Of a DNA stretch of 64,000 bases, positions 18,301 to 27,240 are shown in pieces. The DNA is from Marinobacter sp. HL-58. GTDB taxonomy: Bacteria > Pseudomonadota > Gammaproteobacteria > Pseudomonadales > Oleiphilaceae. The translations under genes and the position numbers were made by a program. The stretch's first letter is position 1, and each line of letters begins with the position of its first letter. Below the pieces are notes generated by a model. That model was not told the DNA's origin. It searched no databases and saw only the letters and a program-made list of their open reading frames with translations. The stretch spans positions 310,001 through 374,000 of the forward strand of contig NZ_LIHP01000004.1 in assembly GCF_001314605.1 (NCBI RefSeq), in the 5' to 3' direction.

Positions 18301-21300
18301 TCGGCCTCTGTAGCATTCAGGTGCCGCAATACCTCCTGGCTCTGGAACCAGGCCATTTCGAATGCGCGCTCGACGAAGTGTCGGTCGCAGTATTTCTCGA
18401 GCAGCGCCAGTGCTGCCTCACGGGTTTCCGCAACCCCGGAAATAATCTGCACACTGGCCGATTCATCAGGCTGCAAAGTCATTGTGCTGCGGATTGCGAC
18501 GCAGGGGTCAAGCACTGCCCCCTGGGTGTTCGACAGGCTTGCCGAGCGTTGTTTGTTGTCCAGCATCACCGGATTGGCGGCTGTACGGCCACGGCCCAGA
18601 AAGCGGGCACGGTCTGTCTCAAAGGAAGGTTTGTCGGCCACCATGCCCGGTGCAGCCAGTAGGTGAAACAGCCACGGCACCTGCTCGCCCGGCGTACGGG
18701 GGCGCCTGGTGCAGAGAATGGCCTGCTGCCCGGGCAGGATTTCAGTCTGTACGAAAAGATTACTGAACGACCGGTGGGCCAGATCGGCGTTAAGCGGCGC
18801 CAACACAACCTCTGCAAAACTCGTCACTTCAATGCGGCGGGTTCGTTCTGACTGGTTGGTGAGTGTAACGCGACGAATCTCCACATCGTCTTCCGGGGAC
18901 ACACTGATTTCGGTGTGTGCCTCGATGGCATGGTCGCAACGCCGATATTCCGCCCGGGCCTGCACGAAAATCGCTTCATAATAATCGGCCTGTCGCCGAG
19001 TCGGCTGGTATGCGGTGGACCAGAATTGCCCGTCGTCCCGGTCGCGCAGGTAAATAAACGTACCCCAGCCATCGGAGGTGGTGTCCTCGCGCCAGCGTGT
19101 GACGGCAAGGTCACGCCAGCGGCTGGCACTGCCGCCGGCATGGGTTGCCATAACATGGTAGCGCCCGTTCGACAGCAGGTGAACTTCAGGCAACAGCGTG
19201 TCAGGGTCAGTGAACACGCGCATGATGGCTTCAACCTCGGCACCAGGAGGCCGTGCAGCGGCACTCACTTCTGCCGCATGTGGATGCAGCGTATCGCCCT
19301 GCTTGGGCACCCGTTCCTGCAACAGCAGTTCGGTCGCCCGGACCAACGGGTCCGACATGAAACGCCGCTGCATTGGCTGGTCCAGCAATACATGGGCAAA
19401 AGCCAGAAGGCTCATGCCCTGATGATGTGCCATAAAGCTCTGCACGATGGCGTACGCCTTGCCCCTCGGCACGCGCGTGGGCGTATAGTCGATGGCCTCG
19501 TAAAAGCCATGGGTGCCGAGAAACCCCTGCCCGGCAAGCGCCTGCAGATTGCGACAGGCTTGCTGGGGCATCACTGTCAGAGCCAGAGCGCTGGCGTAGG
19601 GAGCGATCACCAGGTCCTCGCCCAGCCCCCGTTTGAAGCCAAGCCCGGGCACACCAAACGCCCGGTACTGGTATACCTGGTCAACATCAGTGGCGTTGTA
19701 GCAGGATTCGGAAATACCCCAGGGTACCGCTCGTTGCCGGCCGTACTCGATCTGCCTTGAAACGGCCGCTTTGCAGGTTTGCGCAAGCAAAGTATCGGGG
19801 TAGCTGGGCATGATCAGCTGGGGCATCAGGTATTCGAACATCGAACCGCTCCAGGAAATCAGGCTGACGTCGCCGCCATGGCTGGTCAGCAGGCGGCCCA
19901 ATGCAAACCAGTGCTTCTGGGGCACCTGTCCCTGGGCAATCAGCAGGAAGCTCGCCAGGCGGGCTTCCGATGCCAGAAGGTCATAACATGCGGGATCGCG
20001 GCGCCGTTCACCCACGTCGTAGCCGATAGTAAGAAGACTGGAGCCGGCATCGTAGAGAAATTCGAAATCCATTATCGCCAGCATCGAGCATCGCTCTGCC
20101 AGATCATCGATGAGCGCACGCTGTGCCTGCTCTGACCCATGCGCCGCAGTGCCGAACTGCTCCCGGAGAGCACCCAACTGGTGCCCGAATGCCCGCACCC
20201 AGTAAACCAGCTCAGGATTCCTGTTGCTATCCGCTGGCAGCCTTTCCTGCAGGGCTGCGCCAATCGGGCCTAACTGGTCCAGCGCGCTGTTGGCGGCGGC
20301 CAGCGTCTTTGGTTCGCCTTCCAGTATTAGCGCCCGCAGGGTTTCCTGAAGCAGACCGATCGTCTCCAGAAGTTCGGGGGCCGGTGAGTCGGGCAGCTCC
20401 TCAACCACCAGTTGCAGGGTATCCTGCAGGCCTTTCATGGCGCTCAGGGATAATGCCGGCTGGTTTTTCAGTTCGTCCAGTCCTGCTTTCAGGGTGAGCA
20501 GACTGCCTGCCAGATTACCGCTGTCCACCGATGAGACATATCGGGGATGGAGCGGCTGAAGCGTTCGGGTGTCGTACCAGTTGAAAAAATGGCCGCGGTA
20601 ACGCTCCAGTGTTTCCATGGTAGTGAAAGTGTTGCCAATACGTTGCAGGCATTCTCCGGCCGTCAGATAGCCGAAATCGACGGCTGCAAGGTCTGCCAGA
20701 AGCGACATGCCGATATTGGTGGGCGATGTGCGCGAGGCAATGGTTGCCTCTGGAGAGGCCTGGAAGTTATCGGGCGGCAGCCAGTTGTCATCCGGGCCGA
20801 CGAAGTCCGCGAAGTAACGCCAGGTTCGCCGGGCTGCGGTTCTCAGGAAGGCCTGCTGGTCAATGCCAAGGTCAGGAGACGGCACAACCAGGGGCAGGCT
20901 GATCCACCAGCCGACAAGCGGCAGCGCCAGCCACAGCAACAGGACGGGAACCGCAACGAGCCACACCACCGGCGGACTTGCCGCGATGAACATTGCTGCG
21001 CCCACCGCCAGCGCGAGGACCGGCGCAACCCACATCTCCCGGCCAAAGTCAGCCAGTGACCGGCATGCATTCCGGCGCTTGTAACTCGGCAATTGCCAAA
21101 GCAACAGCCCCTTTTTCGTAAACGGCATGCGTAAGCCCGATCGCGCGATCGCCCCCAGGGCAATTCGGGTGTCATAGGGCAAAAAAGCCAGTGTCAGCAG
21201 GGCCAGCACGACAGGGCGACCGGCGGATTTTCCAGTCTGGCTCACGTGCACCAGCCAGTCGCAGTGTTCGGGCTTGCGGATCAGATCAGTCAGTGCGCCC

Positions 21301-23780
21301 AGCAGAACAGGCAGAAACAGCACGGCCGCCACCAGCAGGGACCATACCCACGCCCGGTCCGGGTCAGCAAGCCACCCTGCAACCAGCAGGACCAGTAATG
21401 CCGGCCCAACCAGGCTGCGCCGCAGGTTGTCGAAAATTTTCCACAGGGACAGGGCCGACAGCGGATTCGCCTGCCGCTTCGATGCAATACCAGCCGCATC
21501 AGGCGGCCCCGGCACCCTCGGCAGCAACCATCCGGCCAACTGCCAGTCACCGCGTATCCAGCGGTGACGTCGGCTGGATTCAATGGCGACACTGGCCGGT
21601 TCCTCTTCGATAAGGTCCACATCAGTGACCAGAGTGGAGCGGGCGTAACCGCTCTCCAGCAGGTCATGACTGAGTATAAGATTCTCCGGGAAGCGTCCGT
21701 CGACGGCCTGACGAAATGCGTCGACATCGTAAATGCCCTTGCCAATGAACGAACCCTCCCCGAATACATCCTGGTATACATCCGACACTTCCCGGGTGTA
21801 AGGATCCAGGCCCGAGTCACCGGAGAACAGCCTGGCAAAGCGCGACTGGCTGGCACTGGTCAGGCTGATTGAGGCCCGTGGTTGCAGGATTGCGTAGCCC
21901 TCGACAATTCGGCCTTTGGCCGCGCTGTAGACAGGACGGTTGAGAGGGTGTGCCAGGTTGCCCACCAGGGTGCGTGCGGCATCGCGCGGAAGCTGGGTAT
22001 CGGTATCCAGGGTGATAACGTAGCGGATCGAACCAAGGATGGACTGATCACCAACAATGTCCGAAAAGGCATTGGCCGCTTCGCCCCGAAGCCGGGCATT
22101 AAACTGTTCGAGTTTGCCGCGTTTGCGTTCGTAGCCCATCCACACCCTTTCGAACGGATTCCACCGCCGTGGCCGGTGGAACAGGTAGAAAATGCAGGGC
22201 CGGTCGGCACGATAGGTTTGGTTGAGTTTTTCCACCGAGGCACGCGCGTAGGCGACCAGGGCCGCATCCTCCGGTAGCGATTCCGTCGGGGCATCGTGGA
22301 AGTCCGTCAACAGTGCAAGATAAAGATTGGTATCCCGGTTGCCGAGATAGCGTATTTCCAGGGCCTCGATCAGATCATCGATCTGCTGCTGGCTGCCAAG
22401 CAGCGTGGGGACAATGACCATGGTGCGATGATCGGTGGGAATACCCCGGGAGAAATCCAGTCGCGGCAACGCACGCGGCGGCATGAACAGCGTCACGGCC
22501 TGGTTCACCAGCGCTACCGCCAGTGCAGAGGCGCCAATCATTCCTGTGACCACAAGCACCCAGTAACGCCAGTCAGTCAGTGCAAGTCCGTTGAAGCCAT
22601 GGAGCACGGCCAGGGTCGTGAGCAATGTCAGTAGCAGGATGGAGCCGAGGTACAGTGGCAAACGCACCTGCCTGCTCTGTCTTTTAATGCGTGTTCCCAA
22701 CGACAGTCGGCAACCGACTTTATCCTCCAGTTGTGCTCGCCCGTCGTCAATCAGGAAGTAGCCGACGTGGGTGCTGCGTTCAGCCCCGCCCTGATGCGCG
22801 GCGGCCTGCGCAAGAAGTATGGCTTCCCGTGCAACCTCGATCTCGCCACATGAGCTGCCCCGGGACACATCCTCAATGACATGCCGGTAGCGGTCACGGG
22901 TCGCAAAATCCTGGCGGGAATGCATACCGGAAGGATCGTCGCGCAGGGTCTTTTCAACAACACTGAGTGACTCGACATACCCTTTCCAGTCCATGGTGCC
23001 GATGAAACGGAGACTGCCTATGCTGTTGGCAATGGATATCTGGTTGGCCGCATCCGTTCGCCCGGCCGCCTCGGACAGCTTTGTTGCCGTCACCCCCTGC
23101 TCCAGCAGCTTCTGCTCGACCCAGGTCTGCACAAAGGCCATAACGGCTCCCTGTGCCTGAAGCCGGTCGTAGAACTCTTCCACAAACGGCGCCGTCAGGG
23201 GTACATCGGCATGGGCGAACTCAGCCAGCAACTGGATCAGCTGCTTTGGGTCGGTCTCGGCGGCGGCAAGCATGCGGTCCGCCCAGGTGATAGCGGCATC
23301 GCGCTCCTCACGGCGCTGGGCGATTCGTACCCCCACACGGCGCAGGTTCTCCAGCAATGCCAGTTGCAACATGATGGGGAAAGCCCACAATTCACCGAGT
23401 TTCAGGGGGGCGACGGTCTGATAGGCAGCAACAAACTGGGTAACGTTGTCGCTGTCGACGCGGCCATCCATGTGGGAGATCAATTCCAACGCCAGGTCGT
23501 AGATGCGGGGGAATCCCGCCGACGGGCCGTCCGCCAGGCGTGGTAGCTGCCGGCTGTAGCCGCGCGGAAGGTGTCGGCGTGCCTGGCCGATCTGCTGCTC
23601 AATCAGATAGAAATTGTCCAGCAGCCAGGCCTCGGTGGGCACAATTCTTTGTCCCGGCGTCGCAGCGGCCGTAACAACATCGTAAGCCGCCAACAGCACA
23701 CGCGCATTATCCGCCAGCCGCGGCAATAACCTGTCCGCCCCGGAACGTGGGTCTGTTCGATGCTGCCCCGCCAGAGTCAC
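15354..23780 (-). CDS. ndvB: Cyclic beta-1,2-glucan synthase (GT84-GH94)
   Basis: A giant inner-membrane enzyme (2808 residues from GTG 23780) that builds cyclic beta-1,2-glucan, a periplasmic osmoprotectant, from UDP-glucose. Order of parts: N-terminal cytoplasmic region; membrane segments (about 380-430); GT84 glycosyltransferase with TLDTDTQLPRDAARTL and RHRWIRGDWQLAGW; more membrane segments (about 770-960); a large region holding two family-36-like carbohydrate modules; C-terminal GH94 phosphorylase-like domain (SGGAYGFRDQLQDTMAL, GDWNDGMNLVG, GGQYTHAAIWTTMAFAMLG), which sets chain length. The GTG has no ribosome site, and in-frame sequence upstream encodes a recognisable extension (LLRAEQFSIEQLKRHA), so the true start is probably further upstream; see 23781-23891. 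A secreted esterase and an acyltransferase lie next door. Confidence 0.93.
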   Translation of the reverse strand: MTLAGQHRTDPRSGADRLLPRLADNARVLLAAYDVVTAAATPGQRIVPTEAWLLDNFYLIEQQIGQARRHLPRGYSRQLPRLADGPSAGFPRIYDLALELISHMDGRVDSDNVTQFVAAYQTVAPLKLGELWAFPIMLQLALLENLRRVGVRIAQRREERDAAITWADRMLAAAETDPKQLIQLLAEFAHADVPLTAPFVEEFYDRLQAQGAVMAFVQTWVEQKLLEQGVTATKLSEAAGRTDAANQISIANSIGSLRFIGTMDWKGYVESLSVVEKTLRDDPSGMHSRQDFATRDRYRHVIEDVSRGSSCGEIEVAREAILLAQAAAHQGGAERSTHVGYFLIDDGRAQLEDKVGCRLSLGTRIKRQSRQVRLPLYLGSILLLTLLTTLAVLHGFNGLALTDWRYWVLVVTGMIGASALAVALVNQAVTLFMPPRALPRLDFSRGIPTDHRTMVIVPTLLGSQQQIDDLIEALEIRYLGNRDTNLYLALLTDFHDAPTESLPEDAALVAYARASVEKLNQTYRADRPCIFYLFHRPRRWNPFERVWMGYERKRGKLEQFNARLRGEAANAFSDIVGDQSILGSIRYVITLDTDTQLPRDAARTLVGNLAHPLNRPVYSAAKGRIVEGYAILQPRASISLTSASQSRFARLFSGDSGLDPYTREVSDVYQDVFGEGSFIGKGIYDVDAFRQAVDGRFPENLILSHDLLESGYARSTLVTDVDLIEEEPASVAIESSRRHRWIRGDWQLAGWLLPRVPGPPDAAGIASKRQANPLSALSLWKIFDNLRRSLVGPALLVLLVAGWLADPDRAWVWSLLVAAVLFLPVLLGALTDLIRKPEHCDWLVHVSQTGKSAGRPVVLALLTLAFLPYDTRIALGAIARSGLRMPFTKKGLLLWQLPSYKRRNACRSLADFGREMWVAPVLALAVGAAMFIAASPPVVWLVAVPVLLLWLALPLVGWWISLPLVVPSPDLGIDQQAFLRTAARRTWRYFADFVGPDDNWLPPDNFQASPEATIASRTSPTNIGMSLLADLAAVDFGYLTAGECLQRIGNTFTTMETLERYRGHFFNWYDTRTLQPLHPRYVSSVDSGNLAGSLLTLKAGLDELKNQPALSLSAMKGLQDTLQLVVEELPDSPAPELLETIGLLQETLRALILEGEPKTLAAANSALDQLGPIGAALQERLPADSNRNPELVYWVRAFGHQLGALREQFGTAAHGSEQAQRALIDDLAERCSMLAIMDFEFLYDAGSSLLTIGYDVGERRRDPACYDLLASEARLASFLLIAQGQVPQKHWFALGRLLTSHGGDVSLISWSGSMFEYLMPQLIMPSYPDTLLAQTCKAAVSRQIEYGRQRAVPWGISESCYNATDVDQVYQYRAFGVPGLGFKRGLGEDLVIAPYASALALTVMPQQACRNLQALAGQGFLGTHGFYEAIDYTPTRVPRGKAYAIVQSFMAHHQGMSLLAFAHVLLDQPMQRRFMSDPLVRATELLLQERVPKQGDTLHPHAAEVSAAARPPGAEVEAIMRVFTDPDTLLPEVHLLSNGRYHVMATHAGGSASRWRDLAVTRWREDTTSDGWGTFIYLRDRDDGQFWSTAYQPTRRQADYYEAIFVQARAEYRRCDHAIEAHTEISVSPEDDVEIRRVTLTNQSERTRRIEVTSFAEVVLAPLNADLAHRSFSNLFVQTEILPGQQAILCTRRPRTPGEQVPWLFHLLAAPGMVADKPSFETDRARFLGRGRTAANPVMLDNKQRSASLSNTQGAVLDPCVAIRSTMTLQPDESASVQIISGVAETREAALALLEKYCDRHFVERAFEMAWFQSQEVLRHLNATEADAQVFGRLANSVIYGNPLRRAASSIIARNRLGQAGLWRFAISGDLPIVLLLIGDLNRIDLVKQVVQAHAYWRMKGLAADLVILNEGFSGYRAELQDQIMGLINAGPEAQVIDKPGGVFLRRAEELSEDERVLLQTVARIVFSDTADTLIEQVDRRVSSERTSDLLEPPQQKKTHTVRPLAPRERIFCNGLGGFTPDGHEYVITLEPGQTTPMPWANVIASPHIGTVVSESGSAYTWAGNAHEFRLTPWHNDPLSDSSGEALYIRDEITGAFWSPTPLPACGQSGYVCRHGFGYSVFEHSEQDIASELFTYVAMDAPVKFLVVKLRNQSDRPRSLSLTGYWELVLGEWRHANLMHIVTETDLHTGALFARNAYGRECANRVVFAQVSGRERSITGNRSEFIGRNGMLSAPAAMRRKRLSGRIGAGLDPCAALQTRVELDPGQEQEIVFVFGAAANGDEARHFIQQFCGQAGARQALEAVWEHWNRTLGAVNVDTPDKALNVLANGWLVYQTLSCRLWGRSGYYQSGGAYGFRDQLQDTMALIHTKPGLAREQLILHAGRQFLKGDVQHWWHPPNGQGVRTHFSDDYLWLPYATCRYIRATGDTGVLDESVHFLEGRELYEEEEAYYDQPQRSSEAASLYEHCVRALRYGLRFGAHRLPLMGCGDWNDGMNLVGKDGRGESVWLGWFLLENLELFAGLARDRDDHEFSELCSAQAEQLRSNLEAHAWDGNWYRRAYFDDGTPLGSSSNDECQIDSISQSWAVISKGGDPQRARQAMMAVDERLVRRDKQIIQLLDPPFDKSGLEPGYIKGYIPGVRENGGQYTHAAIWTTMAFAMLGDTGRAWEFFAMLNPVNHGSTPEAIARYQVEPYVMCADIYGVSPHIGRGGWTWYTGAAGWMYRLTVETLLGLQLEVDHLRITPCFPDDWDAYKIHYRFRETVYHITIRRMSESSGQDERVTVDGNEQQDMRIPLVDDRREHFVDVDHR

Positions 23781-23891
23781 CGCATGGCGCTTGAGTTGCT
23801 CAATGCTGAACAGTTCCGCGCGTAACAGCTCGGTATCCCGGTCATGACGCAGCTCATTCCGTGTGCGTGCCCAAAACCTGAAAGCTTTGAT
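23781..23891 (-). other. ndvB: Probable N-terminal extension of ndvB, with a non-canonical ATC start
   Basis: The ndvB frame stays open upstream of GTG 23780 to a TAG at 23907-23909. The 37 extra codons read IKAFRFWARTRNELRHD and on to RAEQFSIEQLKRHA, which resembles the usual start of these synthases. No ATG, GTG or TTG occurs in this stretch. AAGGAG (23900-23905) lies eight bases before ATC 23889-23891, ideal ribosome spacing. Either ATC starts translation, another near-cognate codon (CTG, ATT) does, or a base is wrong in the assembly. Confidence 0.6.
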
Positions 23892-23899
23892 GGTTGCTG

Positions 23900-23905
23900 C
23901 TCCTT
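23900..23905 (-). promoter_or_regulatory. Ribosome binding site that decides the ndvB start
   Basis: AAGGAG on the minus strand, eight bases from ATC 23889-23891. It is the only good ribosome site upstream of the ndvB frame; none lies before the GTG at 23780. Confidence 0.6.
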
Positions 23906-23999
23906 GCTAACCCGGTGCCGTTACTGATTTTCAGGGTGTGGAGCATAGCTGTCTGTGCGATAGCGAACGCTTCCCGGGGCAGGCATTACGCCGTTTTGT

Positions 24000-24896
24000 C
24001 TATGGCTCTCGCTCAAGCACATCCTGTACCGGCGTGGGCAGGGGCTCCCGCAAATAGCGATCAATGAAAAGAAGCCCCCGGGGCAAGCTTGACCTCCAGA
24101 CACCCCAGGTATGCCCGCCTGGCAGTACCTGGCGCTCTACCAACCCGGGCTGGTGTGGCTTCAGCCTGTTTTCGAGAACCAGTGTGTGTTCAGAAGCATT
24201 CAGTGGGTCCCTGTCACCCGCAGTGAGGTAAAGCGGAACGGTGTGCTGCTGGGAAAGATAATGGTCAAGATAGGCCGTGTAGTTACGCCTTGCCCAGAGC
24301 TCCCCGTCAAACATTCCGTCCTTCAGGAATGACGGATGGCGCCACGCGGTGGAATTTGATGGAGGAAGTGGATCGTATATCGCAGGGCTGAAGGCCGCAG
24401 CCGCAACGAATTTTTCGGGATGCGCCATCGCGAAATTGATCGCGCCATAGCCACCGGCGGAGAGGCCTGCAACGGCGCGCCACCCCCGGTCTTCCACAAC
24501 GCGGAAGGTCTCTTCAATGTGAGGCAGAAGTTCTTCCATAAAGGCAGATCCCGCATCCTCATTATGGCCGTCAATCCACCAGCTTTTGCTACCGGGCATC
24601 ACAATAATCACCGGCGCTATCCGGCCACTGCGAATCATACGGTCAACAGTGCGTTTGAGCCTTCCTTTTCTCTGCCAGTCCTTGTGCCCCCCGAAGGATC
24701 CATGCAAAAGGTAGATCACCGGGTACCTATTGTTGTGGCTCGTTTCGTATCCTTCCGGAAGGTAAACCATGTACGGATAGGATTTTCCCAGCAGGTCTGA
24801 CTCGAACCGGCCCTCGGTAACGTTCCCGCCAGCCCGGACGGATTGGGACACAAAAATGCTCATAAGTAGAAGAACAGCGGCTACTTGACGTATCAT
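24000..24896 (-). CDS. Secreted esterase-D-type alpha/beta hydrolase
   Basis: A 298-residue serine hydrolase of the putative-esterase (EstD/FrmB-like, Fes-like) family with an N-terminal signal peptide (AAVLLLMSIFVSQSVRAGG), so periplasmic or secreted. The nucleophile elbow is VAGLSAGGYGA; the oxyanion region is YLLHGSFGGHKDW; the late Asp (TAGDRDPL) and His (LPGGHTWGVW) complete the triad. GGAG lies about nine bases before ATG 24896. It lies between the cyclic glucan synthase and a divergent acyltransferase, so trimming acyl groups from periplasmic glucan is a reasonable idea, but it may equally hydrolyse exogenous esters. Confidence 0.82.
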   Translation of the reverse strand: MIRQVAAVLLLMSIFVSQSVRAGGNVTEGRFESDLLGKSYPYMVYLPEGYETSHNNRYPVIYLLHGSFGGHKDWQRKGRLKRTVDRMIRSGRIAPVIIVMPGSKSWWIDGHNEDAGSAFMEELLPHIEETFRVVEDRGWRAVAGLSAGGYGAINFAMAHPEKFVAAAAFSPAIYDPLPPSNSTAWRHPSFLKDGMFDGELWARRNYTAYLDHYLSQQHTVPLYLTAGDRDPLNASEHTLVLENRLKPHQPGLVERQVLPGGHTWGVWRSSLPRGLLFIDRYLREPLPTPVQDVLEREP

Positions 24897-25033
24897 TCAG
24901 TCCGTCTCCAACGCCTGGTGCAAAAGAAAATCGCTCAAGTCGCAACTACGCCCCTGAGTATGAATTGGATCTGAAGCCATCGGGCCAGGAACAGCTCAGG
25001 GACCCCGGGTATACGTTGTACCGAGAGGAGCCC

Positions 25034-26053
25034 ATGAAGCAAATCGAGGAAATCTACTGGTTGCGGTTCTACGGCTGTCTGGCTGTGTTCACTTTCCACC
25101 TCATAGACAGGATTGAACGCAACTACCTCGAACACGTGGTGCTTGACCTGGCCTATATACCCACTGTTGTTGGCACGCCAATCTTTATCTTCATCTCGAT
25201 TTTCCTGTTTTCGGCCCGCTACGGCGAAAATATTCCCCATCACTTCCTGGCCAGACGTTTCAAGTACATGATGGTTCCGTACGTTGTTTACGGATTGATC
25301 TATTCGATGGCGGAATATGTTCGCCTATGGCTGTCGGACGAACCGGTAGCATTGCTGCCACATCTGGTTGAATACCTGCTTTTTGCGGGCTGGCATGGTT
25401 ACTTCCTCGTTGTTGCCATGCAATTCTATATTCTGTTCTGGTGCTACAATCAGTTCCGTGCCTGGCGCTGGTTACCACCTGGCCCGTGCCTGATTGTGGC
25501 GTCATTTATCAGCATCGGATGGTGGGGATTCTTCCGCTGGCAGTCAATCGAACCGCCGGGTTACCTGCACTGGGTGGCCCCTGTGGGCTGGCTCTACCTG
25601 TTCTTCCTCGCACTGCTTCTTGTCAGGCACTATCCGGACCTGGAATCGCAACGGTGGTTCCGATTTGTAACCCGCCCCATATGGCTGATCGGCGTTCTGG
25701 CGGGCATACTGTTCTTTTCTCTCCAGGGACAACTGGAGTATTCCTCGAAAGAAACCTGGGTAGTTCCATTGTTTATCCTGGCACTGCTCTGGTCCCTGCC
25801 CCGTCTGGCGGATCGCAAAGCGACAGCGCTGGTCAAACGGGTCAACCAGGCATCATTCGGGATCTATCTGGCCCATCCATTGTTCTTCTCGGTGGTTGAT
25901 TTTGTCACCTGGCATGTAAGCATTCCTCTCTGGTTATATGTCATCTCCATGGTGGTGGTTGGCATTACCGGCTCCCTTCTGCTCAACAACCTTGCCAATC
26001 GCGCTGAATGGAGTGCGGTGATGTTTGGCAAGCAGTTGCGGTTAAAGCACTGA
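25034..26053 (+). CDS. Acyltransferase-3 family membrane protein (OpgC-like)
   Basis: A 339-residue integral membrane acyltransferase with about ten helices. The N-terminus EIYWLRFYGCLAVFTFHLID carries the conserved Arg and His of the acyltransferase-3 family; the second conserved block is YMMVPYVVYGLIYSM. Family members transfer acetyl or succinyl groups to sugars; OpgC succinylates osmoregulated periplasmic glucans. ATG 25034 has GAGAGGAG just upstream; an in-frame TTG at 24965 is poorer. Divergent from the esterase and two genes from ndvB, which supports a role in decorating cyclic glucan. Confidence 0.82.
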   Translation: MKQIEEIYWLRFYGCLAVFTFHLIDRIERNYLEHVVLDLAYIPTVVGTPIFIFISIFLFSARYGENIPHHFLARRFKYMMVPYVVYGLIYSMAEYVRLWLSDEPVALLPHLVEYLLFAGWHGYFLVVAMQFYILFWCYNQFRAWRWLPPGPCLIVASFISIGWWGFFRWQSIEPPGYLHWVAPVGWLYLFFLALLLVRHYPDLESQRWFRFVTRPIWLIGVLAGILFFSLQGQLEYSSKETWVVPLFILALLWSLPRLADRKATALVKRVNQASFGIYLAHPLFFSVVDFVTWHVSIPLWLYVISMVVVGITGSLLLNNLANRAEWSAVMFGKQLRLKH

Positions 26054-26171
26054 CAAGAAAAATCACCGGGTTTGCGCATGTGTTAACTGCGTCATAGGCG
26101 ACATATCCAATTACTGATACTTTCAATACTCAACAAAATAATAGCGAAGCGTATCAGGGAGAGATTCACTC

Positions 26172-27116
26172 ATGAGGCATTCACGCTTTACCGGGGCGCA
26201 GGGCTTTATCGCGATTGCGATGACAGCATCCCTTGGTGCCGTCGCTCAGGCGGCCGGGCCGGAAAGAACCATTTTTGCTGCGGAAAATGCCCTGTATGGG
26301 GCTGGTTTTGATGTGGGTAAAGCGGACGGCTGGATGGATAACGCCCTGCGCTCAGCAATTCGTGATTTTCAGTCCGGCCATGATGATCTGGAGACCACCG
26401 GCAACCTGGATTCGAAGACGTTATCTGCATTGGGCGTAGCAGCAACCGACAACAACACCATCACCGGCAATGCTGTTTCGGACCGCAAAGACGCCATGGC
26501 TGCAATTGGCCTGGAACCCGAGCGCTTTGCATCGTCAGGACCGACCCGATCCGTTGCCGCAGCGCCGGAACCAGAACCGGAACCAGAAGTGGAACCAGTA
26601 GCGGAAGCGCAGCCGGAACCTGCCCCGGTTGCACAACCTGAACCGGATACTACCGAAGTAGCTGAATCCACAGAGGAAAACACGGTTCAGGAGCCCGTGG
26701 ATGAACCAGCTCCGGAACCAGAGGTTGCCGCCACCGAACCGGCCGCTTCGCCTGCCGATGCCGAAGTCACTAAACAACCTGCGGAGCCACAACCGGTACC
26801 GGAAGTGTCGGAGGTAGTCACTGACGATAAGGAATCCCCAGAAGAAAGAGCCGAAGCGGAACCGGCTGTGGAAGAGGAAGCCGAAAGCGCCACCGTCGAG
26901 ATCGTAGCGGTCGAGGAAGTCCCGGACATCGAGTCACAACTGCCCGACGAGCCAACAGGTGCCGGCAATCCGGAGGCATCGGAGCCTGCCCAGGTGGCCA
27001 GGACGTCGACCGACAAGGTCAACGAAACCAGTACAGCGAACAACGGAACGACGCACCAGAGCAGCGGCGGATTTTTCAGCTCGATCTTCGACTTCCTGTT
27101 CGGCTGGTTGATCTGA
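26172..27116 (+). CDS. Peptidoglycan-binding-domain protein with Pro/Glu-rich linker
   Basis: A 314-residue exported protein in three parts. A signal peptide (residues 1-28, ending AVAQAAG) leads to a single peptidoglycan-binding-1 domain (about 30-90: AENALYGAGFDVGKADGWMD and LRSAIRDFQSGHDDLETTG). From about 125 to 280 runs a low-complexity acidic linker of Pro-Glu and Val-Glu-Pro repeats. The last 18 residues (GGFFSSIFDFLFGWLI) are hydrophobic and could insert in a membrane. The design suggests a wall-spanning strut between peptidoglycan and a membrane. No catalytic residues are evident. It stands alone, followed by an MFS gene. Confidence 0.75.
   Translation: MRHSRFTGAQGFIAIAMTASLGAVAQAAGPERTIFAAENALYGAGFDVGKADGWMDNALRSAIRDFQSGHDDLETTGNLDSKTLSALGVAATDNNTITGNAVSDRKDAMAAIGLEPERFASSGPTRSVAAAPEPEPEPEVEPVAEAQPEPAPVAQPEPDTTEVAESTEENTVQEPVDEPAPEPEVAATEPAASPADAEVTKQPAEPQPVPEVSEVVTDDKESPEERAEAEPAVEEEAESATVEIVAVEEVPDIESQLPDEPTGAGNPEASEPAQVARTSTDKVNETSTANNGTTHQSSGGFFSSIFDFLFGWLI
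26565..26650 (+). repeat. Short coding repeat (Pro-Glu units)
   Basis: Imperfect tandem hexamers of the form CCGGAA / CCAGAA encode PEPEPEPEVEPV and related units in the linker of the peptidoglycan-binding protein. Such tracts are prone to length change between strains. Confidence 0.7.
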
Positions 27117-27240
27117 CCAACACCCCGACACGGCCCCGAATCTGATCGGGGCATACGCGTATTCCGAAATGTCATGGAATGGCGCAGAATACACGGCCTT
27201 GTTTCAAACCCACTGATGTCTCGCCAAGGCCAACCGTCCC

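Noticed and set aside
26565..26650. Possible CRISPR-like array
   Set aside because: The repeats are hexamers inside a coding region for a Pro/Glu linker, with no spacers.
27133..27150. Short CCCCGA/TCGGGG repeat after the peptidoglycan-binding gene
   Set aside because: The stem is only six bases with no T-run, so a terminator call is not supported.
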